Notes: generated by a model from the letters alone, not told the origin. DNA of 64,000 bases from Porodaedalea pini (GCA_002794775.1 NBAY01000021.1:496001-560000), one strand, 5' to 3'. Positions 11,750 through 24,463 are shown, counted from the first letter of the stretch. Numbers and translations are program-made.

Positions 11750-12404
11750 TTGAGTACTTAATGAGCAGGTACTGTGCAGAATTTACAGAGAAAATAGGCA
11801 TTCATTCTAATTTTTTGACATTTTGGCTCTGACGCGGCTCACTTCACGTGACATGCACGTGTCGCAGGACTTATGAAAATGGCTGTAAGACACCAAGGTT
11901 CGGCAACGCAGTGGATCGCTGTACAGAGTGATATGTTTGCTCGGTGGTCTTTTATCCCGCATGCCACGTATCTCACTTCGATGCCTGCATCGGTGAGGCC
12001 AAGTCTAAATACTATGCTCCTTAACCTAGCCAGTGAGTACGATTAAATGGTGTCAGATCGATGAAGTGTTTTATCCTTTCAAAAATTTACATCACAGTAC
12101 TTGTTCGTTTTGTGATAGACGTGCGTCTAGCTTCAGGCCCTCAGATCCTCGCTGCGAGGCTTTAAGGTTGGAGATGGTTGATTTTGGTGCTTTTTCAAGG
12201 AGTCACGATAGCGCCCATGTATTCTGAAAAGTAATAATGGCTTACCGGTGTTCAATGATTGAATCGATCTAGGACAAGTATAACTACCCCACTCAGCTTA
12301 GATACGAGTTTAAGAGACTCAGTGTAGGCTTGTCTCATTGTAGTACATGTGATGTCTGATGACCTCTTCTTTGTTTCCATATTTCAAGTCCAAAGTATCT
12401 ATTT

Positions 12405-13972
12405 CTAAAGGCTCATGACGCGTACGTAGTCGAGAAGCATTCCAAAATAGATGATAAATCCCAGGCGGTATGCATGATCCTTGAAATTCACTAGAGGAAA
12501 GTTAGCGTAATCGAACGTCGCAGCCGTTATGAAATGGGTCACGTACTCCAGCAACTCGTACTCGAATCCACGTCCAAGGTGGCGAATTGCCAGAAAAAAA
12601 ACAAAGCTGTCCCTCCGACACAGATGATGAAATATGGAGCGCCTTGCCCGTTCGCTACTCCAGAAGCGTAAAGGGAGCTGACAAATCCAACCGAAAAGCA
12701 TTTCACAGCAGGGACCGTGTAGTCGCCAAAGAGAACTGCCGTCGACCAGATGCCTACCTTAATATCGTCCTTTCTGTCTTGACAGCCGTAAATCGTATCT
12801 ATGCTTAAGTCAATTAATTGACTGGAATTAGACAGAAGAGAGGACGAACCGTACGTCATAGTCCAGCTTGCTAAATACCTCAGCATTGAGATAGCTCGAG
12901 CATGTACGTTCAAGGCTTACCACCAAAGACCAAATAGCATGTATATCACGGTGCGAGGCGCGGAAACGGCTGAGAGAGGTGCTCCGACAGAAACCCAAGA
13001 GATGGGGAATCCGAAGTTAATCGCGAGTCCCAACCATGCTTGAGGCCAATAGGTTACCCTTTTCATTAGCGGATATAAACTCAGCCTTGATACAAAACCT
13101 CAGATGAGACACGCAATATATCCAAGGCAAACCTCGTACATTGGGATCATCTGAGCTATCGCAGTCCAGCACCTGACAGTGTGCTGATATTAGATTTTAC
13201 AATGCCACTCAGTGACAATGTTACTCACGTCGTTTTATTGTACGTGGCGAAAAATACAATACCAATTGCGAACTGCAGCGAAAGGAACACCGAAGCTGAA
13301 AATACAGATATTCTACCAGACGGTAACGGTCTTGATTTGGTGCGTTCTGAGACATAATAACATATAAGAATGATTCGTGGTCGGCATTGGCGTTCACGCA
13401 CCGACTGAGGCGTCCAATTCGCGATCGAATATGTCGTTGACTGTGCACGCAGAGCTTCTCATAATGAAAGAGCCAAACAAGCATTTAATCGCAAGCCCTG
13501 CGTACTCGGTGTAAGGCGTCTGTTTGTTGTAAGCAGCCATTGTCAAGCCCCATGCTATAGAATCCATGTAGCTTTTTAGCAGTCTTCAGTTTGGATGAGT
13601 CGAACAATTACCGAAAGGCCACATGAATAGAAACCATCCTGCCGGCTGTGGGATGCGATGTCAAGCAGGTTATTAGTAGGTCAAATCAGCTTGACCTGTC
13701 TGGGCTCACTTTGTGGATGCGCATCAGCTCAACGTATGGACTAGCCATGTCTATTAGTTCTTGCGTCGGATAGTACTTGCGGGGTAATTGGGCTTTACAG
13801 AAGATGCTTCAAAAGAGAGTCAGTAGGGTTGGTCACTTACGTACTAGATAGTAAGGCGCATCTTTGATGTGGCGAAGCCATCTAGATACAAGCAAATGAG
13901 CGTTGAAGCCAAGGCTTAATTAAAATTGTAAAAACACAACATTAGAACTCACGCTCGCTTGATTCTATGTCT
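12405..13972 (-). CDS. UbiA-family prenyltransferase, COQ2-like
   Basis: Integral membrane aromatic prenyltransferase, closest in motif to mitochondrial 4-hydroxybenzoate polyprenyltransferase (ubiquinone pathway). A meroterpenoid-type paralogue is possible. Exons on the minus strand give PYVELMRIHKPAGW and FMWPFG, then the first Asp-rich motif NDIFDRELD (about 13415-13440), then a second one, DTIYGCQDRKDD (about 12757-12805), followed by STAVLFGD and hydrophobic helices (QGAPYFIICVGGTALFFFW). It ends at 12405. About seven short introns are needed. The first exon (MRHRIKRA) is short and lacks an obvious mitochondrial presequence, so the true N-terminus may be missing. The splice phase around 13800 did not close cleanly by eye. 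Confidence 0.72.
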
Positions 13973-14722
13973 CATCCCGCAGACACACCGTCTGGATGCC
14001 GTGCTCCGTACCCGTCGGAGTTAGCTATATTTAGACATAGAGATGGCGACGGAGATAGAGATACTCTCCCGAGGGCAGACCTCAGCGGAGGTATTCAGGA
14101 GCCGTGTGCCTCGACTTCCCCGATAATTAGTTGCAGGATAAAATCCTAGTGACTGGAACACTACGTGGCCCCCACGAAGCTGCTGTCCGTTCCTCGCGTC
14201 AGCAATGACATCAGGGTTTCTCACCTCTCTCTCACTAGTCGGTGAATTGCTCTTCGGGACCAGTCTCGACACTCCCACAGGTGCGCAGGCTTGTCTGATT
14301 TCTTCTCGCGCGTAGAAAAGTGCATCAGATCGAAAGGAACGATGGGTTTAGGTAATATAAGTACATACGATATTTGGGTTATAATTGTAAGGCAACCGGC
14401 ATTTTGAAATGCAAGGAAGAGCGAAGTTTGATATAGCGTCGAGCAAGGACCCCAGGAGATCTGTCCGGCAATATGATACATGTTGGAGAAACGGAGGAGT
14501 GCGACGGCCGCGAACATCAAAACATTGGCGTCTCAGAGCTCCGAGATACAGAAGTATTGTCACTCGCGCGTACGTAACTCAAATCTGCGCACTTGTAGTC
14601 ATAAATGGAAGAACGGCGGCAGAGGCTCGTTCGATCAAGACTTGCAGCTCGTGTTCTTCAGCGGCACGTCTAGTTCCTGAATTTACTTCCCGCCTTAAGC
14701 TTCTCCTTAAAATACCCCACCA
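13973..14722. other. Spacer between divergent genes, one unassigned hydrophobic ORF
   Basis: Contains a minus-strand ORF (14221-14520) with hydrophobic stretches such as LYQTSLFLAFQNAGCLTIIT. I cannot assign it to a family, and it may be an exon of a membrane protein or chance. The region would also hold the promoters of the flanking genes. Confidence 0.3.
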
Positions 14723-16056
14723 ATGACATCTCTCGACCAACTGCATAGGCTCTGGGAGATTGTCACCTTTCGACGCGTCGAAGAAAGGTTTGAATCTGTT
14801 TTTCGTGGGAGACTTGTGCGCTCGGGAGTCTACAGACTCACTGATGACGAGAGATGGTGGAGAGACCATGCTGCGTCACTAAGGGAGAGTGGTTACAGGC
14901 TTCGCCCGCGTTTTCGTCCTCGGTGGAAACCGATTTGGCTGGGCGACGACAGCTATCAAATCTCAGAAGATGGCATTAAACACACAGTGAGTCGTGAACT
15001 CATGGAGTTCCCAAAACGCAGGAGGCAAGGACTGATCGTATCTTCTAGATTGTGAAAGTCATAGATGTCCGTCGTATTAGTGATGGGAGAGTTGTTGCTA
15101 TCAAGCAAATTAGACGCCGTGATAAGGAACTTGAGATTGCAAGGATGCTCTCACCTTCCGAAGATAGAAACAAAACTAGTCCGTCGAACCGCTGCGTTCC
15201 CATTCTCGACTCTTTCGTAGATCTAAACGACCCAGAGGTCGAATACATAGTTATGCCTTTACTTCGGCGATTCAATGATCCGGAGTTCTATGCGGTCAAT
15301 GAAGTTGTCGATTTTGTTTTTCAAGCCTTGGAGGTATTTACATATTTACACTATAGCCATTTCCTTCCCTCTGACAGTTCTAATCTGTGTCTTAGGGTCT
15401 TACTTTCATGCATAGCCATGGCATTGCTCATGGGTCAGTTGCATGATGTATCCAAGTTGATTATTTCTGACGTCCCGGCAGAAACTGCTCGGAGGCGAAT
15501 ATGATGATGGATGGTACCCCGCTCTATCCGAGAGGATTTCATCCATCGGCACAGGATAAAGACGTGACTGGTCTGAAACCCGTGATGCATCTTCAACGCA
15601 GCGATGTGGACCATGTCAATTATTTTTTCGTCGACTTCAGTGACGCCTTTGTAAACGGCAGCACTCGAGATGACGGCTCAGAGTATCAGACTACGAACAT
15701 AGATGATCATTTCTCTGCGGATATTTTTTGTCTAGGTCAGACACTTCGAGTGGCATTTGCTGAGGTAGTCCATGCTTGTCTGTTAACTTCACAATTTCCC
15801 AAGCGCTGAATATCTTCAGAAATACAGCAATGTTGATTTCATATTGCTTCTTATTGAAGACATGACGCAGGAGGACTCAAACTGTCGCCCAACCTCCGCA
15901 CATGCGTTACTTCGATTCCGAGAGACAGCCGCGCGACTACAAGCCCCCACTCGGCGGCTGGTTAAAATCGAGGAGCATCTAGCATCGACAATATCTCGTG
16001 ACTGTGCTTATGCTGTACGAAGGGTGACTAGTTCTCCGCGTGCATTTATCAGGTGA
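14723..16056 (+). CDS. FunK-like protein kinase domain gene, predicted pseudokinase
   Basis: Belongs to the mushroom kinase group with a WWRD...GYRLRPRFRP N-terminus (14723-14985). The first intron (GTGAGT at 14986 to AG at 15049) is in frame. The nucleotide-binding lysine is kept in VVAIKQI (~15095), and the hinge reads YIVMPLLRRF. The catalytic loop, usually HRD, reads AHGNC across an intron (15434-15481), so the Arg and the catalytic Asp are replaced by Gly and Asn. The metal-binding motif reads VDFSD instead of DFG (~15631). The C-lobe continues with DDHFSADIFCLGQTLR and MTQEDSNCRPTSAHALLRF. The exon joint near 15333/15396 is one base out of phase, so the copy may also be frameshifted. 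Likely catalytically dead. The stop is TGA at 16054-16056, or a further intron starts there. Confidence 0.68.
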
Positions 16057-16728
16057 GTTTGTTAGTTCCTGCGGTCTTCATGTAGACCTCATGCCTGTAA
16101 ACCAGAAATCATGTATAAGAGTTGTCTCCGTTTTCCTGACAGCGGCCATTCAAGACTCTTTACATAGAAAAATCTCAGTCCGAGCTCGAAGAGCGCGTTT
16201 GCAGCACGAGATGACATTCTCCGATAGAGCGAATGGCATACTTTAGGTTGACATGCGGCTAGCCAGCTGAAAGAGCGTGATAGGAGCCTCAGAGCGGGAA
16301 GGAGGTGGTTGTGTAGGCCTTAAGGGTAAAAGTCGTTAAGACGATATTTGAAGTCGGGCAGATACTTGTCGACAGGGTCATCCCTACACGAAAATACGCG
16401 TTAAAATGTGAAATCATTAGATTAAACCGAAGTATAGCACGCACCAAGACAAGGCGCCTTTTTTCTCAAGAAAGAAACCTTATAAGGCTGTAAATAGCTT
16501 GGACACTGAAGCTATACGGTAGATGGAGTGACTCGTCGTCTTCGGAGAGCTGGATTTGCTGGCTCTCGTTACGCCGAAGTTCTTCTCCAAAAGTGACCAC
16601 GGAGAAGGACAGGCTCACCTCTAGAGAAACACTTTGTTAGAAACTGATCAAGCCTTTCAGAGGCATCATTTATGAGGGAATGATCGGGTGAAGGTGGTGT
16701 CTTGAGGAACATTTTCGCATCTTGCAGG
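16057..16728. other. Intergenic spacer, no gene seen
   Basis: No supportable coding region. It ends where the family A LTR begins. Confidence 0.4.
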
Positions 16729-17571
16729 TGTAGCGATTAACCATCGCCTACGCACCGGCCGAGTCTTTCTCCCCTCACTTACACTACTCCTTTGTATCCC
16801 TTTACCGGCTGCCGAACTTTACCATTTATTCATTCATAATCGGCGGCCGACTCTTCATTATAATTCTTGGTATGGACACAATCGGACGGAGGGATGTCGC
16901 ACGAACTCGATCAGCACATGGACGACCGACTCTCGTGGGGACAGGTGGAAGGAATTAGGCAAGTAGGACAAGGACATGGGATACAGGTGTGCAGTGGTGG
17001 GAGATGAAAGAGCAGGTTGGGCACTCCAACATCACTCCACGATGATCGGCTGCGTGATGTGTGCAGGCCGATCGACGACTCACTTTCACATCCATTCACA
17101 CAGACTCGGCCCAGTCTTGCATCGCTTTCTCTGCTTCAGTTTAGTATAAATTTGCAGTAGTTTGTAGAGGGACAGAGACAGAGATAGGGAGAGATAGAGG
17201 AGCAACAGTACAGAGACAGACAGTCCCCTCTCCACCTCTAGACCGCAATCTACTACATGCATTACTACGCACTACTCGCCCGACTCTCATTCTGAAAACA
17301 GTATACACCGACTCTGTCACCGACTCTCAGAACTCTGTCACCCAATCACCGAACGTCCTCGGCTGCTGCCACAAGTGCCGATTCTACCCACCCAAGTCTT
17401 GGTCCAACCGGAATCCCGCAGGTATCTGTATCACCGAGTCTTCATATCTTGAACCTCGCTCTACTTAGGTTGTCCCTCTTGGTATACCAAGTCACCACAG
17501 TTCCCCTTGGGTCGATCACAAGCCATAGCCCGAATCGCCCTTCAGATTAGAAGAGTCTGCACCCCTACACA
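16729..17571 (+). mobile_element. Solo LTR, Gypsy family A
   Basis: About 840 bp, starting TGTAGCGATTAACC and ending CTACACA. It aligns end to end with the LTR at 51099-51937. No internal retrotransposon sequence or clean 5-bp target duplication is seen at either side (GCAGG against GGGCC), so flanks may have been rearranged. This copy keeps many CpG sites that the 51-kb copy has lost. Confidence 0.85.
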
Positions 17572-18740
17572 GGGCCCTCTGGGCTGGAAGAAGTATATTG
17601 AGCTCGGAAAGTCCATATGCCAGCATGGTATCCACCAACGAATATGGAGAACAGTCCCATGAGACAGGACTGTGCAGAGAACAGCATGATGCACCAGATT
17701 GAGGGACACAATGATGGATGCTAGAGAAGAGCATGTTATGAATGTGCATAACTCTGTTCGACACTGGACACGATGGTCATTATATTTTCTGCCATATCCA
17801 AGCAGCACATCAACAAATGATGCTCCTAAGAATAACAAGGATATGAGAGATAAGTATCACAATGGTATGCAATGAGGGATGTCAGACTGTAGAGCATCAA
17901 GAGGCCTCAGACGTAACGAGATGTAAGTACTCACTTCAGGTAGCCTGAAGTGGACTTCCAATGCATCCGTGAAAATTGCTTTAACCGTCCATAGTGGCAG
18001 ACATTCTTCAACAGCTGGTCCTACATCATGCTCCAAGCATGTGCTGTGTTTGACAAGGCCATCGGTGGGCCAGGATGGCCAGTTCTGGGCATTCTGGGCA
18101 TTCTGTGCATTCCATGCATTGTGCTTGTTGTGCTCATTCTGCCTGCCCTGACCAGGTGAATGTCTCCTACTGTCAAACACTTTGTTGTGGTAAGTCCTTC
18201 ATCTGTTTTTGTACATCAGGAGCCAGAGCTAACAGTTCTCATTGCAAGATGGTGATGTTTGAGTCAAGAGAGCGATTGAGGACTTTCTGCATGATCGCAG
18301 TGTCATTGACTGGGGACATGTAGTGGTACTATGGCTGTGTGGATGACATCTTGGGTGCATCAGCAGGCTGCAGCTTTGCTGGGTGGGTCGAGGACTCTGG
18401 CTTCACTGTGGGGACTGGAGCTGCCTTGGGTTCCATTCTAGGGGGTGCAGTCAGTTTAGGGGGGACTTGAACACCATCAAACTTAGCTTTTTGTGCCACA
18501 CTGGTCCTCTTCCTTGCTTCTCCTAACAATACCTCAAGCCTCTCTACCTCATATTTGTCTTCCAGGATCTCTTCAATCATTGCTGAGGCCACAAGAGTGG
18601 GTTCGGGGAATGTAGTTTTGGAGTCGGCAACTTCAACTAAGTTGACTGTATGTGCAACTTGATCTTTTCCTAGGAACCCACCGATTCATTCCATGATTGT
18701 TTGTCCAGGAACTGTGCTTGGGACAAAGCTTCCATTGTGT
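17572..18740. mobile_element. Degenerate retroelement-like sequence
   Basis: No intact gene. A minus ORF at 18329-18592 (RKRTSVAQKAKFDGVQVPPK, then Pro/Ala-rich) resembles the linker part of Gypsy polyproteins. At about 18087-18125 a tandem GGGCATTCT/GTGCATTCC unit looks like a CpG-decayed version of the GGGCGTTCC repeat in the family D gag at 62940. Identity is tentative. Confidence 0.4.
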
Positions 18741-19185
18741 TAGGCGGGGGTCTGGGGGACAGCTCAGACTGGGCAGGCCTCAGCTGACTGTTGTCTGGGA
18801 CATGCTATACTCAAGCGGGGACTCGGGACATGCTGTACTCAGGCTAGGTCGTCATGGAGGTAAGAGGATTAATACAATATACTTTACTACAGGAGGGGGC
18901 ACAGTCTCACCTAGGTCATCACAGAGGTAAGAGGAAAAGCAGAACAGGTGTTCAAATGTGATTCCTCTTCCTTATAAACACAGTGCCTGTGAGACCATAT
19001 TATCTAAGTACTATATAGTTTATGTAATGGAATGAATGAAGGTGTTAGGTGTGAGAAAGTGAGCATGTGGAAAGGAGTGTGGGAAGTGATTGAAAAGATA
19101 ATTAAATATAATGAAAAGGGGCAATTAAAAGAATGGAAAATGGAAAATGGAAAATCAAGAAAAGGGAAAAGTTTGAGTCCTAACA
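18741..19185 (-). repeat. 3' LTR of family B, truncated
   Basis: Begins (minus strand) TGTTAGGACTCAAAC at 19185 and matches the 5' LTR until about 18741, where the match stops. The last part of the LTR is missing. Confidence 0.85.
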
Positions 19186-19578
19186 TTACCCCCCCCTCAA
19201 GGTTGGGCATCCCAACCAACCATGATTGTGGTCATGTGGCTTGGTGTTGACATAGATTGGACAGAGTCGTTGGCGAGGAATGTCGAGTTTTAGAGGGGTG
19301 CCGGGATGTTTTCAATAGAACTCAGTGATCGCCTCCTTCGCATTCTTGCCAAAGTCTGTCTCAGGCTGCCAAGTCGGTTCATTGTACCCAACCCACTTGA
19401 TGAGGTATTGTAATTTTCCTTGGTGCAGGCATGAGTCTAGAATCTCCTCGATCTCATACTCCTCCTCATTGTCAACAATGTTGGGCGATGATGGTGGTGG
19501 TTGCTTCTGGCTTTCAAAGGACGGTTCGATGGTGGGTTTCAGCAGGGCCTCATTGAAGACAGGGTGGACCTTTTTCCA

Positions 19579-20676
19579 TCACTTCAGGAGTTTGAGCTTG
19601 TATGCGCTCGCTCCTACCTTGTCTATGATTTCGAAGGGGCCGTACCACTTGTCGTCAAGTTTCTTTGTTGGCAAGTCAGTGCTGATGTTATGCCCATTGA
19701 AGAAGACCTTGTCACCGGCCTTGTACTCCTCCAACACTCCTGCTGTCTGGTCATGGTAACATTTCATGTCTTCAGCCACCTTGATCAGGTTGTCCCTTGC
19801 AATGCGATGAGTCTCCTTGATGTGCTTCGCAAATTCTTCCACTGACATGTTGGCAGAGGAGGTTTGTGTTGTGTCAAAGCTCATTGGGTGATGTCCTGTG
19901 TTCACGAAGAAGGGGGACATCTTTGTTGCCAAGTGTTTCTGGTTGTTGTACATGAACTCTGCAAGTGGGAGCCAGTCCTTCCAGTCCGATTGCCAATGGT
20001 TAATGAAGAGTCGCAGGTACTGTTCAAGTTCCTGGTTGACACATTCCATTTGACCATCCATCTGTGGGTGGTATGCCATTGATGGGTTACCTTCAATGTG
20101 CAGGAGTTTGTACAGCTCCTTTATCATTGAAGCATCAAACTGTGTGCCTTGGTCGTGGATGATCTTCTTTGGTAGACCATGTAAACGAAAGATGTGATCC
20201 TGGTACAACTGCACCATGCCTTCCACTGACAGTTTTGTCATTGTCAGGATCATGTGCATCTGCTTGGAGAACCTGTCCACAAAGACGCAGATGGCATTGT
20301 TCCCTTTCAAGTCTGGGAGCTCTCCGATGAGGCTGACTATGATGATTTCCCAAGGACCTTCAGGGACTGCATTCGGATGAAGCGGTCTCAACCTTGACAT
20401 TCTCAAGGCCTTTGTTCACTGACATCGGTCACATTCTCAAATGTATGCTCTCATGTCTGAGAACATCAATGCCCACCAGAAGTCCCGCCTGATCAGTTCT
20501 ACCTTCTTTGACGCTCCCAGATGTCCAGCCAGTACTGAGTCATGACACTCCTGCAATACTGCCTCCTTCATTGTCAATAGCACATACATCTTGCCCTTCA
20601 TCTGCCACAACCCATCGAGCCTTGTCATACCTGTCAGCCTCTCTGACTCATCCTGCACCCTCTGCGCTTCACCCAC
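19579..20676 (-). pseudogene. Family B integrase region
   Basis: DDE integrase of a Gypsy pol. The zinc-binding part (HDSVLAGHLGASKK...RDFWWALM) lies at 20437-20676. The core at 19579-20406 shows the first Asp in CVFVDRFSK, the second in IIHDQGTQFDAS, and the Glu in MDGQMECVNQELEQ. The C-terminal part reads AGDKVFFNGHNI and KWYGPFEIIDKVG, a GPY-like module. The two parts are separated by a stop and an in-frame discrepancy at about 20410-20440. Enzyme activity is unlikely. Confidence 0.85.
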
Positions 20677-20703
20677 TCATTCCACCACTTCATTGTGCGA
20701 TGT

Positions 20704-22055
20704 CTATACCACCCCATGGTTCAGCCACTTCTCTTTGATGAACACAACACCATCATTGTCATCCTTGCCCTGATCATAGCCTGCCTTGCACAACAGTAGG
20801 TCTGCCTTGCCCATCATCTTCCCCGACTTGTGTTCAAGGTGGAAGTTGAATTCCTCGAGTTCGGTCTGCCAGCAAGCCTGATGATAGCTCAGCCTCTGCA
20901 CTGACTTGAAGTAGGTGAGGTTAGCATGGTCAGACCAAATCTCGATCTTATGGCAAGCACTGAGGAGGTATTGTCATCACTCCTTAAGTGCCAAAACAAT
21001 CATGAGCATCTCCTTGTCATAGATCTTGTAGTTTCATTCTGCTGGCTGGAGCACTTCTGACCTGTAGGTGATCACCCTCCACTTCCCTTCCTGCTTCTGC
21101 AACAAATGCCACCAAGTGCAAAGTTTGACGAGTCTGCTTTGATGTGGAAAGGGCCTTTGTCATTGGTGATGGCCAGGACTGGAGGTGAGTAGAGACATTG
21201 TCTCAGCTCCTCGAACACTTCCTGCTGTTTGGTCTCCCATACCCAGTCCTTCTTGCCCATTAGCAACATCAACAGTTGGACTAACTTGCTGTAGTCTTTG
21301 ATGAACCATCACAGCTAGTTGCCCATGCTGAGGAACTGTTGCAACTCCTTAATGTTTTGTGGAACGGGCCAGTTTGCAATCGCCTCCATCTTTGTTGGGT
21401 CAGCCTTGTTCTTGCCATTGCTGATGATGTGACCAAGGTATTTTATGACCTTGACATCAAATTCACATTTTTCCGGCTTTAGATACAGGCCATTCTCTTG
21501 AAGTATCTGAAGTATGCATCTCAACGTTTTGATGTGCTCCTCAATGGTTTCTGAGAGAATCAGGATGTCATCGAGGTAAATGATGATCAGGTTTGCATAG
21601 ATCAGGTCCTTGAAGATGTGGTTGACAAATGCCTGGAATGTCACCAGTGCATTGCAAAGACCAAAGAACATGACTATTGGCTCGAAGAGACCCATGTTAG
21701 TGTGGAACACTGCCTTCCATTTGTCACCCTCATAGATCCTGATGTTGTAGTACCCCCAGCAAAGGTCAAGCTTGGTGATGAACTTTGCTTTCTTGACTTT
21801 GTCAACAAGCTCATCAATGAGGGGGAGGGGGTACTTATTCTTGATTGTACCATCATTGAGCTTATGGTAGTCCTAAATCAGGTGTAGCAATTTGTCAGCC
21901 TTCTTAATGAAGAAGAAGGGCAACACCATGGGTGATATCGACTGTCGGATACAACCTGACTTCAGGTTCTCATCAAGGAAGTCCTTGAGTGACTGTTGCT
22001 CTGTTGGCATGAGTGGGTAGATCTTACAATCACTAGGCTTGAAGTCAGGCTTCAA
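20704..22055 (-). pseudogene. Family B reverse transcriptase and RNase H
   Basis: The reverse transcriptase runs 22055 to 21315, with [10 protein letters not shown], a TAG stop in LI*DYHKLN where the family has Gln, then KLDLCWGYYNIRI, MFFGLCNALVTFQ and the catalytic YLDDILILSE kept intact. RNase H follows (21272 to about 20704: GPFHIKADSSNFALGGI, then LEEFNFHLEHKSGKMMGKADLLL). Several stops split it into pieces, so the pol gene is dead although the RT active site is still readable. Confidence 0.85.
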
Positions 22056-22277
22056 ATTGATGATGTGGTTCCAGGGTCAGTGTTCCAGTAACTTTTCAAA
22101 TCTCTTTTCCAAGAAGACGTCAGCATAGTCATTGAGATATGCGGGCCAGGACAGTTTGTCCATTCGCACTTCTCATATCCTCCTCATCTCCACCACCTCA
22201 CTCTCCTTCATTGTACATTTGGTTGGACAATGGGTGAATTCAATCGAACCCGACAACCAGTCGATCTCAGGGTTATG

Positions 22278-22739
22278 TCATCGAAGCCAGTCATAACCCA
22301 GGAATATGTTCAAAGATGCGAGTGACGTCACTGCAAGCACAATCCTTTCCTTATGGTGTCCGATGACTAGTTTGACATCAATGTACTCCTTGATCAAGCT
22401 GGCTTCATTATGTGTGCCATCAGCATTGAGCACTGTGAGGGGACAAATGTAGTGTTTCATTTCCAAGCCATACCATTCAACAAATCCTACATTGATACAT
22501 GACCCAGTGCACCCTGAATCCACAAGGGCATGCGCATCCACCTCTCTCACTTCACCTGCTACGCTGTGGCTGATGTTCAAGAGGAGGTCCAGCTGGTGTC
22601 TGCCAGTTCCCCTCATGAACAGTTGCTTGTACTCACCATTCTCATTCACACCGGTGGGGACTTTGTAATCGGAAAAGTCATTGATGTTGTTTGCATCTAG
22701 GTATTGTACAGACAGTTGACTATATTTTATTGAGTCCAT
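22278..22739 (-). pseudogene. Family B aspartic protease domain
   Basis: Retropepsin-like domain with the active-site context ALVDSGCTGSCIN, where D-S-G is the catalytic triad, followed by hydrophobic strands and LNIFLGYDWL. It lies between gag and reverse transcriptase, as expected for Gypsy pol order. Confidence 0.8.
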
Positions 22740-22780
22740 ATTTGAAGTCTCTTGTTCTTCTCGGTCAGTCGCCCCGATGG

Positions 22781-23642
22781 CTACGCCTGACCACTCACAA
22801 AATCCTGTGAGTTGACGACCTCTTCATCATCGCCTTCCTCCTCCACATAGTCCTCCACCATTGACCTCCAAGTGTCTATGACTTCCTCAAAGGCCAATTC
22901 CTTCATTGCACCCAGCTCATCAGTGAGGAGGTGACACTCACCTGGCACCATCATCTGCAGCATGTGCTGCACGATTGTCTTCCCCTGTGGGCACTTGTCT
23001 TTAAAGTGGCCCAGCTCGCTACAGATCCAGCATGCCCATCATTGTTGTGCCTTATTCATTGAGATGTCCATCGGCTGGCCAGCACCTCCAAAAGTGACAC
23101 CAGTTGCATTGCACTTGTCGATGTGCAGGGCCACAAATGGATGGCAAGCAGGCAGTGCCTACGGTTGTTGTGGGTGTGGAGGGGGTGGCAATGTGCAACC
23201 TCGCTGGATGGCATGGATCTGTTGCTCACCGCGATCAATCTCGATGGCCTTCTTCTTCCAGTCATCGTACGTTGTCAGGACCGGCATTGACCTCAACACC
23301 CCATGAACTACCTTGATGTTCATTGCCCGTTTTAGGCAGTCACAGATGATGACATCATCCATTAGGCCTGTCATTGTGATGACCACATCGAGCTTCTGAA
23401 AGAACTCATCAGCTGTGAGATCCTTCTAGACCTTAGTTCAGAACTCCACCAGTGCTTTCTCCTTTTGGTTCAGATCATTGAACGAGGCATCAAGTCGTTC
23501 CTGGAACCTGGTCTAGCTATCCGTAAAAGTCACAATGCCATTTGTCATGAACTCCTTGATGTAGTTTTGTGCCATATCTATGCATTCTGCCCTTGAGGTA
23601 GGAGAGGGTGAGGTAGATCTTGCTTGACAATGAGAGGTACCT
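22781..23642 (-). pseudogene. Family B gag, C-terminal half
   Basis: Minus-strand coding for IICDCLKRAMNIKVVHGVLR and WKKKAIEIDRGEQQI, matching the intact gag at 60780-60920. A CCHC zinc knuckle (CWICSELGHFKDKCP) is readable near 22985-23040. Stops and small gaps break the frame. The fragment ends at 23642 where the inserted element starts. Confidence 0.8.
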
Positions 23643-23654
23643 CATCAGGAAAAT

Positions 23655-23960
23655 GGCAAACACTATACGCTGTTATATGCTACTATATAGCATTTATAGT
23701 AGTCCATAGTTGTTTAGTAGTTAATGGTAACCCCCCCTCTATATAGTAACCCCCCTCTATATAGGACTATATAGTACCATAGTGCCATAGCTGTATGTTA
23801 CATAGCACAGAATAGGCCATAGAGGGATATCACATAGTGTGGATAGACCACAGTGGTATAGTATTATAGCACGGAATAGCACATAGGGTCAAATAGGCCA
23901 TAATTTCTTAGAGACATATAGTGGCCTATATTGATATAAAGGAGTCTATAGCCAGGTGAC
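23655..23960. repeat. TA-rich subterminal array, left
   Basis: Degenerate repeats of CTATATAG/ACTATA type just inside the left inverted end, including two copies of a CCCCCCTCTATATAG block (~23731 and ~23752). It mirrors a similar array at the right end. Confidence 0.75.
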
Positions 23961-24463
23961 TAGGCAGTGTCATACTTGCTAGGGCATCTCAGGACCTCAC
24001 ACTTTTATTCAGATAGCGGGCAGATTGCAAAAATCATATATTATAGTATATAAATTACATTGGATCTACATCCCTAATGGTGTAGCCATGAACTTCTGAC
24101 TGCCGGCTTATCTCCCTGACTTCCTCATCAGACTTGCTCCATGATGATGCACATTAGATATGCACCTGCATCTGCTATGTTCCTTGATGTTGATGTTACC
24201 CACTTCCTCTTCACACCATGGAAGGACTGCGACACATTTACTGTTGAGTGTCAGCACGACATCGTCCCATTTGGTCACGACATGCAGGCCAGACATGTAC
24301 AGTGCCTTCATGCCCTCGAACATCTCCCATTGGATAGTCTCGAGAAGTGCAGGTATGGCAGTCTCCAGTTCTGTGACTGCTATTAGAGCTTGAACACCTG
24401 GATCATGTCACACAGAGAGTGTTTGCTTCTGGATATCGACTGGACCAAATTCAAGGTGAAGTA

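Noticed and set aside
14221..14520. Membrane protein gene upstream of the prenyltransferase
   Set aside because: Hydrophobic frame but no recognisable family or supporting exons, so kept only as a note on the spacer.
23655..23960. Telomeric or centromeric repeat
   Set aside because: No TTAGGG-type unit and only about 300 bp long; better explained as a subterminal array.
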